Source of the DNA: Elusimicrobium minutum
GTDB lineage: Bacteria > Elusimicrobiota > Elusimicrobia > Elusimicrobiales > UBA9959
Reading direction: 5' to 3'
DNA: 38,690 nt
NCBI GenBank assembly: GCA_020723765.1
Contig: DYIF01000021.1
Location: 1-38,690 of the forward strand
The translations under genes and the position numbers were made by a program. Of this stretch, positions 28,987-38,075 are shown piece by piece. Below the pieces are notes generated by a model. The model saw nothing but the letters and a program-made list of their open reading frames with translations, was not told where the DNA came from and made no database searches. Positions within the stretch are counted from its first letter, which is position 1. Every line of letters begins with the position of its first letter.

Positions 28987-29915
28987 TTTGCCCTTGCTTT
29001 GGTTTTTTGTTGCATATAGGAAGCCAGGGCTATAGAGTAGAGTTTGGTCATGGGCGAGTCGGTTCTTGAAGGAAGAATTATCGGAAAGTTTGCCCCCGCC
29101 AGTATCGTAGCCGATGAAAACCCAGCTCCAAAAAAGGATATGGCTTTATATGTCGCGTTTGCCGCATCTAAGTCGTCCAGAACGACAAGGTCCGCATCTC
29201 CCGGAACTACGCCGTCTTTTACTCCTTTTTCTAAAGCCAATTTTTTTGAAAATGTTATATAAACATCGTACGGTCCTTCTATTACGCAGTTTTTAATCTT
29301 TCCTTCCTTATTCATCTTAACAAGCTCTACCGCGTCCATGGTGCTCTGTATCTTCGGGTTCGGTTTTTCTACGGGACATACTATCGAAACTTTGGGATTT
29401 TCAACTCCTATGAGCCTTAAAATCTCGACCGAGTTATTTATTATCTGAACCTTTTCATCAAGCGTCGGTTTTATCACTATCGCCGCGTCGGTTAACGCAA
29501 AAAATTTATGGTAATTTGAGAGTTTAAAAAGAACGAAATGGGATATGAGTCCGCCTTCTTTTACCGCTCCTATGTCTTTTCTGAGTATCGCCTTCATATA
29601 ATATTTCGTATCCACAAGCCCTTTTACCAGAAAATCCGCTTTTCCTTCTTTTATCAACTCTACCGCTATATTGGACATCTGTAAAACATCTTTTTCGTCT
29701 CTTAATTCGAATATCTCTGGCAGTTTTAGTTCTTTCATATACTTTGAAACTTCGTCTTTCGGACCTATTAAGGTTCCGCCGGATATCAATTTATAATCCG
29801 TCCCCATCTTAAGCGCCTCTAAAACTTCTATGTTGTTTGCTCCGGGAACGACAACTCTGTTCGCCATTCCGCTTACTTGTTTAATAAGCTCGTCGTAACT
29901 TTTAAACTCTATCAT
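28983..29915 (-). CDS. ptb: Phosphate butyryltransferase (phosphate acyltransferase family)
   Basis: The 310-residue protein belongs to the Pta/Ptb family (VVPGANNIEVLEALKMG, KGLVDTKYYMKAIL, VIEGPYDVYITFSKKLA, VPGDADLVVLDDLDAANATYK). Ptb converts butyryl-CoA (or branched acyl-CoA) to acyl phosphate. Pairing with buk favours butyrate-type over acetate-type substrates. GGAGATG before the ATG; buk is 10 bp upstream. Expect substrate-level phosphorylation from acyl-CoA. Confidence 0.9.
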   Translation of the reverse strand: MIEFKSYDELIKQVSGMANRVVVPGANNIEVLEALKMGTDYKLISGGTLIGPKDEVSKYMKELKLPEIFELRDEKDVLQMSNIAVELIKEGKADFLVKGLVDTKYYMKAILRKDIGAVKEGGLISHFVLFKLSNYHKFFALTDAAIVIKPTLDEKVQIINNSVEILRLIGVENPKVSIVCPVEKPNPKIQSTMDAVELVKMNKEGKIKNCVIEGPYDVYITFSKKLALEKGVKDGVVPGDADLVVLDDLDAANATYKAISFFGAGFSSATILAGANFPIILPSRTDSPMTKLYSIALASYMQQKTKARAK

Positions 29916-29925
29916 AACATCTCCT

Positions 29926-31038
29926 TTATTTGTATGTTTTTATGGTATTTGGTTTTTTTAAAGCCCCTTCGCAGGCTATCATAAGCGCCGTCATCTCGTT
30001 CCCGCCCGGATAAACTATTACCGGAGCTATCCAGCTTACCCTTCTTTTTATTTCCGGCAAAATAAATTCGTCGTCGTAAACTATTCCGCCGGTTAAAACT
30101 ATCGCATCCACTTTTCCTTCTAAAACCGCCGCCGCGGCGCCTATTTCTTTGGATATCTGATAAGCCATGGCCAAAAGCGCCTCTTTTGCTTTTTCTCTTG
30201 TTATAATATCGGGATTAACTCCGTTTGTTGCCTCTCCGGTTTTTATATATTTTTTAATCGCTACTATGTCGCTTGTCCCCGTATAAGCCACAAGCCCGCC
30301 TTTTCCTTTTAATTTAAGTTTAATCTGATCCAGCGTATATTTTCCGGAAAAACACATCTTAACAAGCCCGCCTGAAGGAACTCCCCCGCTTCTTTGAGGA
30401 GTAAAAGGCCCTTCTCCGTCTAAAGCGTTATTCACGTCTATAACTCTTCCGTTTTTATGAGCTCCTACGGATATCCCTCCCCCCCCATGCATTACTATCA
30501 GATTCGATTCCTCGTAAGGTTTACCTAATTGTTTTGCGGCGTGTCTTGCGACTCTTTTCTGGTTTAACGCGTGAAAAATCGAAATTCTCGGATTTTCTGG
30601 CATTCCGGAGTATCTTGCAAGCGGCTCCATCTCGTCCACAACTACCGGGTCGGCTATATAAGCTTTGACTCCTATGGAATCGGCTATGCTTTTGGCTATA
30701 AGCCCGCCTAAATTTGAAGGATGGTCCCCCATTATACCGTTTTTAAGGTCCTCGACCATTTTATCGTTTACTTCGTAAGTTCCGCTTTCTATCGGTTTTA
30801 ATAACCCCCCTCTTCCTATAACCGCGTTTATCTCGGATAATTCTATGCCGTTTTCTTTTAAGGCGTCCATTACCACATTTTTTCTCATCTCAAACTGAGC
30901 GGTTACTTTTTGGTTTTCAAACGGTTTTAGTTCTTCGGGGGTGTATCGTACAACTTTATGAAATATGAGTTTTCTTCCTTTAAAAAAACTTACTTCGTCG
31001 CTTGTGGAACCGGGATTTATAACGAGTATAGAATACAT
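29926..31038 (-). CDS. buk: Butyrate kinase
   Basis: An acetate/butyrate kinase family (ASKHA fold) protein of 370 residues, slightly longer than usual butyrate kinases. Motifs: VINPGSTSDEVSFF (phosphate 1), VIGRGGLLKPIESG, VMHGGGGISVGAHKNGRVIDVNNALDGEGP (phosphate 2/adenosine region) and VLTGGIVYDDEFI. It makes ATP from butyryl phosphate formed by Ptb. It could act on isobutyrate or isovalerate as well. AGGGGG precedes the ATG; the cupin gene ends 8 bp upstream. Confidence 0.92.
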   Translation of the reverse strand: MYSILVINPGSTSDEVSFFKGRKLIFHKVVRYTPEELKPFENQKVTAQFEMRKNVVMDALKENGIELSEINAVIGRGGLLKPIESGTYEVNDKMVEDLKNGIMGDHPSNLGGLIAKSIADSIGVKAYIADPVVVDEMEPLARYSGMPENPRISIFHALNQKRVARHAAKQLGKPYEESNLIVMHGGGGISVGAHKNGRVIDVNNALDGEGPFTPQRSGGVPSGGLVKMCFSGKYTLDQIKLKLKGKGGLVAYTGTSDIVAIKKYIKTGEATNGVNPDIITREKAKEALLAMAYQISKEIGAAAAVLEGKVDAIVLTGGIVYDDEFILPEIKRRVSWIAPVIVYPGGNEMTALMIACEGALKKPNTIKTYK

Positions 31039-31046
31039 TTTTCCCC

Positions 31047-31313
31047 CTATTCGAATTTATAATGTTTTTTAACGTTTTGCTTTACTATCCACTTGCATTT
31101 AAGGCCTTTAGGGAAAACGACAAAGTCGCCCTTTTTTATCTCGTAGTTTTTATTTTCCGTCTCTACGACCACTTCTCCTTCCAGAAAATAACACATTTCT
31201 TTCGAGTCGTAATACCAATCGAATTCGCTTTTTTCTTTTGTCCATATCGGCCATGTTTTGATTTTTAGTTCCTCTATTTCTTTGGGCGAAAGTTTTTTTA
31301 TCTCGACTTCCAT
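31047..31313 (-). CDS. Small cupin-domain protein
   Basis: An 88-residue single-domain cupin with a conserved core, FDWYYDSKEMCYFLEGEVVVETENK, then YEIKKGDFVVFPKGLKCKWIV. It resembles the (S)-ureidoglycine aminohydrolase-like/DUF861 cupins and EutQ-type domains. The usual metal ligands are reduced (Glu in SKEMCYFLEGEV, no HxH), so it may not be enzymatic. It is the first gene of cupin-buk-ptb-ATPase. AAGGAGA precedes the ATG. Confidence 0.75.
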   Translation of the reverse strand: MEVEIKKLSPKEIEELKIKTWPIWTKEKSEFDWYYDSKEMCYFLEGEVVVETENKNYEIKKGDFVVFPKGLKCKWIVKQNVKKHYKFE

Positions 31314-31353
31314 AAAATTCTCCTTGGAAAGGAAAAGAGCCGTTTCAAATTTA

Positions 31354-31381
31354 ATTATACAAATTTTTAATTAAAGTTTAA
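31354..31381 (-). promoter_or_regulatory. Promoter of the cupin-buk-ptb operon
   Basis: On the minus strand TTAAAC (31381-31376) is followed after 16 bp by TATAAT (31359-31354). The start site would lie about 35 nt before the ATG at 31313, giving a leader with a Shine-Dalgarno (AAGGAGA). This is the conventional contrast to the leaderless promoters. Confidence 0.5.
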
Positions 31382-31435
31382 GCATCGCCCAAATTTTAAA
31401 TAAGTTTTAGAAAAATGGTTTAAAACCTTTGATTA

Positions 31436-32140
31436 TTATAACATACCGCTTCTGGCGAAACTGAAAGAATCGGTTTTGTTTTTTCCGATTATTATGTGGT
31501 CTAAAACTCTTATGTTTATTATTTCAAGCGCGTTTTTTATTTTTTTAGTTAGCTCGATGTCGTTTTTTGAGGGTTCGGTTTCTCCCGACGGGTGGTTGTG
31601 TATCAATATGACGGACGCTGCGTTTTTCAAAGAAGCAGTTTTAACAATCTCTTTTACATCCACCGCCGCGGCGTTATAAGTTCCCGAGCTTATTAAAATA
31701 TTTTCAAGCGGCATATTTTTTGTATTTAGAAGAAGAATATAAAAATACTCTTTTTCTTTGTCTCTTAAATAAATTCCGTTTGTTTCGAATATGTAATCAA
31801 GCGCTTGGTCGAGCGATGTTATTTTTTTCGTTTTCTTTTTTTCTTCCCATACGAGCCTTTTACCCAATTCAAAAGCCGCTTTTAATTGAGCGGCTTTTGA
31901 AAAACCTACGCCTTTTATTTTTGAAAGCTCTTTAGCGTCTAATTTGTCTATTTCTCTCAAAGAGCCGAATTTGTTTAATAACTCAAGCGCCAACTCCTCG
32001 GCGGATTTTCCTTTTATTCCGGTTCTTAAAATAATGGCTATAAGTTTTGTTAAAGAAAGATTTTCTGGCCCTTTTTCAAAAAGCATCTCCCTTGGCCTTT
32101 CCTCTTTTATCCATTTTTTTATAGGTATTTTCTCCCACAT
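31436..32140 (-). CDS. radC: RadC/JAB-domain protein
   Basis: The 234-residue product has an N-terminal helix-hairpin-helix region (LSKIKGVGFSKAAQLKAAFELGKR) and a C-terminal JAMM/MPN domain with VILIHNHPSGETEPSKNDIELT, the HxHPSG...S..D zinc site. The family was named for DNA repair but its true function remains unclear. It is 18 bp downstream of the kinase gene, with a G-rich GGGGGGATT ahead of the ATG. Confidence 0.92.
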   Translation of the reverse strand: MWEKIPIKKWIKEERPREMLFEKGPENLSLTKLIAIILRTGIKGKSAEELALELLNKFGSLREIDKLDAKELSKIKGVGFSKAAQLKAAFELGKRLVWEEKKKTKKITSLDQALDYIFETNGIYLRDKEKEYFYILLLNTKNMPLENILISSGTYNAAAVDVKEIVKTASLKNAASVILIHNHPSGETEPSKNDIELTKKIKNALEIINIRVLDHIIIGKNKTDSFSFARSGML

Positions 32141-32158
32141 AATCCCCCCGGTTTAATT

Positions 32159-34633
32159 TTATTTTCTTTCGGTTTTTATTTTTAGTTTCATATCGTATGG
32201 TTTGAAATTTTTCAGCGTATCTATTTCGAATATTATTATATTGTAACTTTCGGTTTCGATTTGCTGATATTTGAGTTCGGTTTCTATTTTTTTTATTTCA
32301 TAAACCTTTGAAACCGCAAAAACTCTTTTGGATATCCTGGGGGCGAGTATTTTTTCCTCATAATCTATTTCGTAATTTTTGCCCTCTATTTTCAAAAATC
32401 TTTTCTGGGTTCCTATGAATATGACGGGTATGTCTTTTTGTTCCTTGTTTTCCTCAACCTCTACATTGTAAGAATTTTCGTCTATTTGCCTGTATTTGGC
32501 TTTTAAAATATTGCCTTTTATGTCGTAGAAATTTCCCAAAGGTATAAAATCTATTCTCCCGGACGGTTTTGAGGATATATAGGTTAAATAACACTCCTCG
32601 TCCCCCTCAAGCGTTATGAGTTTGGAATTAACCTTAAAAATGGTCATTAAGCTTTCCTCAAACAAATAATTCAAAAAATCTTTTATGAACAAAGAATATG
32701 TAAGTTTGATAATATCTTTGTTTATAAAATCAAACATAGAGTAGTCTATTTCGGATACCAGTATTTTAAAGTCCTCCACCGATTTTAGTTTTTCGTCGGT
32801 CAGGTTTCTCGCTATCCTGAAATATTTTTCCGCTTTTTCCGTGTCGTTGGTTTTTTTGTATAAAAGGTAAAGCATATAGTATAAATAAAATTTGGAGTCG
32901 TCGCTTATTATGCTTATCATTTTATGCAAATTTATTATTAAACTTTCCGTGTCCCCTTTAAAGGCGGATATGTATCCTTTATACGCTAAAGTTAGGTAGT
33001 GGTATGGGTATAGTTTTTCAAACTCCTCTATCTCCGACTCGGCTTTTTCAATATCGTTGTTTTCCCATAGATATCCTTCTATTAAAGCTATTCTGGCTAC
33101 GGCTTCGGTTTCTTTTATTTTTTTAAATTTGGAAATTTCATCGCTTTTTTCTTTTCTAATTTTTCCGGAATAAAGCGATTTGAAAAAATTAAAAAAGTTT
33201 TCAAATTCGGGATATTCTTTTATCGCTTTGTCTAAGTATATTTCCGCGGATTCCTTTCTTATCCTCGATACCAGTAGATATATTATCAGATTGCCGTGGT
33301 TTTTAGCGTAATTTACCGCGTAATCCGTCCATCTTCTATCTTCTTTAAAATAAGATTTTATTATCTTAAATTTTTCGGCTTCCTCTTCGTTAAATTCGTT
33401 TTCGTATTTTTCCAATTCAAGAGCCTTTTCTTTTAGTTTTTTCGAAACAATCATCCCGTGGGAATTTATCAAAATATGGAGAAGATAAGCGTCTAAATTA
33501 AAAGGGTTAAAATAAACTGAGTCCATAATAAAAGAGTTTGTTTCCGAAAGATTGATTAGTATATAAGAGTTTAATGCGGCTTTTAGTTTTTCTTTGGAAA
33601 GTTCTATATCCGATTCGGATATTTTCGGTTTATCTTCTTTTTTAAATACCGAGGTTAAGTCGGTTAAAATTTTTTCTATGCCCGATTGTTTTGAAAGCAT
33701 TATTGATTCCGAAACGTCTTTCATTGTTTTAAATCTTTCGGCGACAGACGCGGATAGCATTTTCATTATTACCGAGGAAAGATTATGAGGAATTTTGTCG
33801 TTAATTTTATCCGGAGGCGTTATCTCTCCTTTTATTATTTTGTTCATTATGTATTCGAGTGGTTCTTCGGGTTTGGATTCAAAAGGGTGAGATAGCGTTA
33901 AAAGCTCGTAAAAAACTACGCCCAAAGAATAAATATCAGATTCTACCGTATGTTTTCCTTTTGAAAAAACCTCGGGGGCCGAGTATTTTATCGTCCCTAC
34001 AAAATTGTCCTGCGTTGAGATGCTGTTTGAGGATGTCGATTTTACAAGCCCGAAGTCTGCAAGCTTTGCTCCGTTTTTTGAAAGAAGTATATTGGATGGT
34101 TTTATGTCCCTGTGTATTATCCCCTCTTTATGAACCTCGTAAAGCGCGTCGGCTATGGAAGATATCAAAAGAGCCGAGTTTTCTATCCATTCCTTTTCGT
34201 AGATCGGTATTTTATTGAATTCTTTTAAAAAATAGTTTCCGTAAAAATCCTGTTTTACATGCTCCATATATCCGTATGTTTTTAGCTCTTCGGGGTCGGA
34301 TTTTTTGATTATTTTTAATCTGTTTATTACATCCGCAAGAGATTTCCCCTCTATATACTCCATCACGAAATAAGGAATCTTTTTGCCGTTTAATTCTATT
34401 TCTCCGAAAGAATAGACATTTATTGTCGAAGGGTGGCTTATTTTTGCCATAACCGCGGCTTCTTTTAAAAATCTTTTTTTACCTTGGGCGGTTATTATAC
34501 CGGGAAGCATCATCTTAACCGCGACTTTTCTTTCAAGCAATGTGTCAAAACCTTCATAGACTACACCCATACCCCCCGAGCCTATCTCTTTTATTATCTC
34601 TATATCGTTTAATTTTTTTATATCGTATATCAT
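32159..34633 (-). CDS. Ser/Thr protein kinase with a large TPR-like C-terminal region
   Basis: An 824-residue Hanks-type kinase: Gly loop IGSGGMGVVYEG, Lys40 (VAVK), HRDIKPSN (Asp176), DFG (Asp193), and APEVF. A ~45-residue insertion lies in the kinase lobe around 106-150. Beyond residue ~330 there is no transmembrane segment; residues ~370-650 are helical and TPR-like, and the last ~170 are beta-rich and unrecognised (IPLGNFYDIKGNILKAKYRQID, FEIDTLKNFKPYDMKLKIK). All catalytic residues are intact. Start overlaps the exported repeat protein by 4 nt, so the two are translated together; signal sensing may connect them. Confidence 0.85.
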   Translation of the reverse strand: MIYDIKKLNDIEIIKEIGSGGMGVVYEGFDTLLERKVAVKMMLPGIITAQGKKRFLKEAAVMAKISHPSTINVYSFGEIELNGKKIPYFVMEYIEGKSLADVINRLKIIKKSDPEELKTYGYMEHVKQDFYGNYFLKEFNKIPIYEKEWIENSALLISSIADALYEVHKEGIIHRDIKPSNILLSKNGAKLADFGLVKSTSSNSISTQDNFVGTIKYSAPEVFSKGKHTVESDIYSLGVVFYELLTLSHPFESKPEEPLEYIMNKIIKGEITPPDKINDKIPHNLSSVIMKMLSASVAERFKTMKDVSESIMLSKQSGIEKILTDLTSVFKKEDKPKISESDIELSKEKLKAALNSYILINLSETNSFIMDSVYFNPFNLDAYLLHILINSHGMIVSKKLKEKALELEKYENEFNEEEAEKFKIIKSYFKEDRRWTDYAVNYAKNHGNLIIYLLVSRIRKESAEIYLDKAIKEYPEFENFFNFFKSLYSGKIRKEKSDEISKFKKIKETEAVARIALIEGYLWENNDIEKAESEIEEFEKLYPYHYLTLAYKGYISAFKGDTESLIINLHKMISIISDDSKFYLYYMLYLLYKKTNDTEKAEKYFRIARNLTDEKLKSVEDFKILVSEIDYSMFDFINKDIIKLTYSLFIKDFLNYLFEESLMTIFKVNSKLITLEGDEECYLTYISSKPSGRIDFIPLGNFYDIKGNILKAKYRQIDENSYNVEVEENKEQKDIPVIFIGTQKRFLKIEGKNYEIDYEEKILAPRISKRVFAVSKVYEIKKIETELKYQQIETESYNIIIFEIDTLKNFKPYDMKLKIKTERK

Positions 34634-35781
34634 TTTTCGGTTTTGGGAAAAGAATTTTTTTCAATATAATCTATATAGAAAGAGTAACTGTTTGCGGTTT
34701 CGTATATGTTTGAGGATATTACATAAAGCCCGGCGGAATTAAAATTTTTTATCTTTTCTTCAAGAGCTTTTTTGGCTTGGTTTTCAAAATCGAAAGAGTT
34801 GGGGTTTTGGTATCTTGTTATTTTAAACTCTTTCCCGAGCAGCGAGCCGTTTCTATATATGTTTTTGATTATATAATCGGTGGAAAAACTCCAATCGTTT
34901 TCTAACGGTATGGCGAAGTTATGGATTACGTTGATCCCGGCCTTTGAAAAAGCCTCGTTTCTTTTTGTCCCCTCTTTCAAAGCGTTGTCTTCAAAAGGAA
35001 ATTTCTCTTCGGATGAATAGTTTTCTATGGAATATTCGGGAAAAGAGGAGTTTGACCCGTCCGTTTTGTTAAAATATTCTATCTCTATGGAATAATCGTT
35101 TCCGTTTTGTGTTACCGAGCCGTTTAGGGCGGATATATTGTTTTGTTTTAATAAAGATATTACTCTTTGAATGTCTTTTTTGGCTTCGCTTTCAAACGTA
35201 TATTTTCCTGCGGTAATTTTATTTATCGCTACATAATATTCTTTGGATTTCTTTAAAACATTATTGACCGCATATTTTATTTTAAAAGAATACTCCCCCA
35301 TTTTTTCTATTGTTTGATAATCTATTATTTTTAACGGAGAGTTTTTAAATTTTAAAACGCTGTTGTTCAATTCTTTTTTTGCCAAACTCTCGTTCCAGTA
35401 AGTTTTGTTCGGCTCATATTCTTTTATTATTACCGAAGAGATTTTTTCGGGATTGGTTAATCTGGATAAGTATTCTATGCTATAAGAATAATTGTTTTCT
35501 TTTTCTACGGTATTGCATCCTATTATCGAAATTTCGTATTCCTTAAATTTGTTGGACATATTTTCGCATGCTTTTTTTGCTTCGGTTTCAAAAGGAAATA
35601 ATTCTCCGGAGTAATAAACCGATATTTTTGAATCTGAGTGGTCGGTTTGAGAGTAATCGGTCTGATGTTCCGGTTTTGGAGTATTGTGCTGTTTGATCTC
35701 TTCTTTTTTTATGTTAGAAAGTTCGGAAAAAGATAATCCGCAAAAAACAAAAATAAAAATAATAAACACAAATTTATTCAT
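34630..35781 (-). CDS. Exported protein of five tandem ~58-residue repeats
   Basis: From the ATG at 35781 the protein has 383 residues: a signal peptide (NKFVFIIFIFVFCGLSFS), a short charged linker, then five repeats. Each has an aromatic start, F/Y-x-F-E-x-x-A-K-K, a long helix, an ILE/VAL-rich strand and a closing YSF-x-I-x-Y strand, at about residues 53-108, 116-174, 182-239, 249-307 and 318-376. I recognise no named family. An earlier in-frame ATG (35793) overlaps the Shine-Dalgarno GGGAGGA and is rejected. Its stop overlaps the start of the kinase gene. The context suggests a periplasmic partner of the kinase. Confidence 0.75.
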   Translation of the reverse strand: MNKFVFIIFIFVFCGLSFSELSNIKKEEIKQHNTPKPEHQTDYSQTDHSDSKISVYYSGELFPFETEAKKACENMSNKFKEYEISIIGCNTVEKENNYSYSIEYLSRLTNPEKISSVIIKEYEPNKTYWNESLAKKELNNSVLKFKNSPLKIIDYQTIEKMGEYSFKIKYAVNNVLKKSKEYYVAINKITAGKYTFESEAKKDIQRVISLLKQNNISALNGSVTQNGNDYSIEIEYFNKTDGSNSSFPEYSIENYSSEEKFPFEDNALKEGTKRNEAFSKAGINVIHNFAIPLENDWSFSTDYIIKNIYRNGSLLGKEFKITRYQNPNSFDFENQAKKALEEKIKNFNSAGLYVISSNIYETANSYSFYIDYIEKNSFPKTEK

Positions 35782-35821
35782 AAATCCTCCCATTTTATAT
35801 ACTTCTATGCTACCTCTCTTT

Positions 35822-35827
35822 ATTATA
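35822..35827 (-). promoter_or_regulatory. -10 box upstream of the repeat protein-kinase operon
   Basis: A perfect TATAAT on the minus strand, with TTGTTT about 15 bp upstream as a weak -35. It lies about 40 nt before the ATG at 35781, which has a Shine-Dalgarno. It gives the conventional leadered arrangement. Confidence 0.4.
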
Positions 35828-35910
35828 CTATATCAGCCATTCAAACAAATTGGATTATATCCTATTTTAAATTTCTCACACATCCAAAAATATCAAACTA
35901 ATGTAATTTA

Positions 35911-36723
35911 TTAAAAAATTAACTTTTCTTTTTTTATATAATCCGGCTTAAATAAATTGCTTTTTTTAAACTCAAAAGTTTCAATCATCTTTTTAAAGGA
36001 TAACATACTGCACTTAAACTTCCTAACATTCTCAAATTTAACCTTAACATGACATCTCGGATCTGGAAAACCACTACCAGCACATATACCCTGAGGATGC
36101 AAGTTATACCAAAATACCTTTATCCTATCCCAAATAACATTATGGTCCTCCTCCATAGGAAAACCATCCATCTCAACAACAAATGATTTATCGGGAGAAA
36201 GTGCATAGTAATATCTAAAGGTAATATCATTATAATTAACCCCCTTTATATACGGCTCTCTTATAAAAGATGTCCCCTTTGAATTTGTATATGTATCAAC
36301 ATCAGTTGTATCTTCAAAAACATCATATTTCAGCTTTTCCAAATCTAAATCCTTTCCAAACCTCTTTGCTTCTCTATAAAGATAAATAGGTCTTAATACT
36401 ATCAAAGTAGTTGTCTCTAAACCCTTTAAATTAATATAAAATTCATCAACATGCCAATTCTCTTGTATTTTTTCTTTTATTCCTTTTCTTATCAAATATC
36501 TAAATTTTACATATTTTCCATCATATTCTTCTTCTACCATATCACATTTTGTTAGCTCCCAGTTCAATCCCCAAAGATACTTTAAAAGACCAGTGTAGTG
36601 TTTCGGAGCATTGCGAGTAAAATATGAGTATGTAGCTATATAAAACATAAGCCCAAAAATAAATAAAACTGACATCATTTTCAAAAAAAACTTTAAAATC
36701 TTCCTCCTTATATCACTCTTCAT
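35911..36723 (-). CDS. Membrane-anchored protein of unknown function
   Basis: The 270-residue product has a basic N-terminus and one transmembrane segment (~residues 13-33, FLKMMSVLFIFGLMFYIATYSYF); the rest is probably outside the cytoplasm. It is rich in aromatic residues (YYALSPDKSFVVEMDGFPMEEDHNVIWDRI split across strands) and has four Cys (CDM, ICAG, RCHV, KCSM). I recognise no family. GGGAGGATACA before the ATG and overlap by 4 nt with the upstream metalloprotease-like gene show co-translation. The CpG-poor composition matches that gene and differs from the rest of the window. Confidence 0.6.
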   Translation of the reverse strand: MKSDIRRKILKFFLKMMSVLFIFGLMFYIATYSYFTRNAPKHYTGLLKYLWGLNWELTKCDMVEEEYDGKYVKFRYLIRKGIKEKIQENWHVDEFYINLKGLETTTLIVLRPIYLYREAKRFGKDLDLEKLKYDVFEDTTDVDTYTNSKGTSFIREPYIKGVNYNDITFRYYYALSPDKSFVVEMDGFPMEEDHNVIWDRIKVFWYNLHPQGICAGSGFPDPRCHVKVKFENVRKFKCSMLSFKKMIETFEFKKSNLFKPDYIKKEKLIF

Positions 36724-38075
36724 TGTATCCTCCCATCCCAGTTGGGATTTGTAGGTAAAGGAGAGGGTGGCTCTCCTGGGTTTATTCCTATCTCTCCTCC
36801 ATTTGACGGCGGTTGCGGTTCAACACCCCAGTCATCAGATGATGGTTGAGAAGGTGGATTTATAGGTTGCTGGTTCTGATTTGAGTTATTTTGATTTAAA
36901 AATTCAGGCATCTCATCCAAATTTATATTTCCACAATATAAACCAGAAGAATTTGAACTACAGGTTATACCTCTGAAATTTGAATAATTGATATATATAC
37001 TTCTTGCCGAATTTATCGCTATATCAAATCCCTTACGGTTTTTCTTTATACTCTGGACTATATTTGTTAATGCAGAGGTAAAATCTTTTACATTTCCGTT
37101 AGTAAAATATCCTAATACTACAAGGCCATTAAAACTAAACACACCTTTGGAGTTTTGGTCATTCTCAGTAATAATCTTAATATAATCTTTAATTCTAAAT
37201 TTTCCAATAACTGATAACGGCTTATAATTATTCTCATCAAGTTTATCTTTCTTCCCCTCTTTATAAAGAATGATATCCCTGTAAAATTCCTGCAATTTTA
37301 TATATACTAAAATATCCTGGTTAGTTTGGTTTATAAATTCTTTTGGATACCTCAATTTAAGATACTCATAAACATAAACCTGACCTAAGTATGCATTTAA
37401 CTCTGTGGCATATTTTGAACCGTCTTGCTTAGGGTTTAAAGCATTTTCGTAATCTTCCATATGAAATAACTCATGTGCTATGGTTATCGCCAAATATACT
37501 GGATTCTTCCATAATGTTTGTTTATATTTAGCGGAGACAATAATTTTAGGAGGTGCTAATTGAATACCTAAGAATGAAACTTCAGGCATTGCTTTGCCAT
37601 AATCTTCAATGTCTTCACCAAATATTATATTCGTTTTATCTTTTAAATTATTAAATAATTTAGAATAGTTAGGTATCTCAGACAAAATTTTAAATGCATT
37701 TTCTATAAGGACACTATCATCCCGCTCTTTTTCTGAAAAAATTTGTTTAGTTATTAAATCTTTATCTATAATATGTTTTGGTTTAAGATAGCTTCCTATA
37801 TCTTTATTTTCTGGTATATTATTCCCTAATGACTGAAGTTCGCCTTTAAAATAATCCTCATTTATCTCAATATAAACATCTTCTTTTATATTGGTTTTGC
37901 CGTCAAATATATTATCAAGTGTTTCTTGATCATAATTTTTATTTATAAATTGGTTTATGTCTATGTTTTTTATATTTTGTGAATCATTTTGGTAAGCATT
38001 TGAATTATTGAAATTGTATATTAAAATAATTAAAATAAGAAATAAAAATATTTTTCTCTTCACCGCTAAATTCAT
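36720..38075 (-). CDS. Exported HExxH metalloprotease-like protein
   Basis: The 451-residue product has a signal peptide (RKIFLFLILIILIYNFNNSNA) and a helical Asn-rich N-terminal part. A zinc-protease motif stands at residues 201-205 (ITIAHELFHMED), with Glu225 (ATELNAY) 20 residues after the second His, as in gluzincins. A Cys pair (GITC...LYCGN) lies near residues 375-390 and a Pro/Gly/Asn-rich tail closes the protein. Secreted or surface peptidase is the likely role, but the family is not recognised and the substrate is unknown. It is the first of a two-gene unit, with a TATAAT 4 nt before the ATG and no Shine-Dalgarno. Confidence 0.7.
   Translation of the reverse strand: MNLAVKRKIFLFLILIILIYNFNNSNAYQNDSQNIKNIDINQFINKNYDQETLDNIFDGKTNIKEDVYIEINEDYFKGELQSLGNNIPENKDIGSYLKPKHIIDKDLITKQIFSEKERDDSVLIENAFKILSEIPNYSKLFNNLKDKTNIIFGEDIEDYGKAMPEVSFLGIQLAPPKIIVSAKYKQTLWKNPVYLAITIAHELFHMEDYENALNPKQDGSKYATELNAYLGQVYVYEYLKLRYPKEFINQTNQDILVYIKLQEFYRDIILYKEGKKDKLDENNYKPLSVIGKFRIKDYIKIITENDQNSKGVFSFNGLVVLGYFTNGNVKDFTSALTNIVQSIKKNRKGFDIAINSARSIYINYSNFRGITCSSNSSGLYCGNINLDEMPEFLNQNNSNQNQQPINPPSQPSSDDWGVEPQPPSNGGEIGINPGEPPSPLPTNPNWDGRIQ

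Noticed and set aside
31411-31432. Small inverted repeat (GGTTT/AAACC) as terminator of radC
   Set aside because: The stem is only about 5 bp and AT-rich, too weak to call.
35782-35793. ATG at 35793 as the start of the repeat protein
   Set aside because: It lies on the Shine-Dalgarno (GGGAGGA) for the ATG at 35781, which directly begins the signal peptide.
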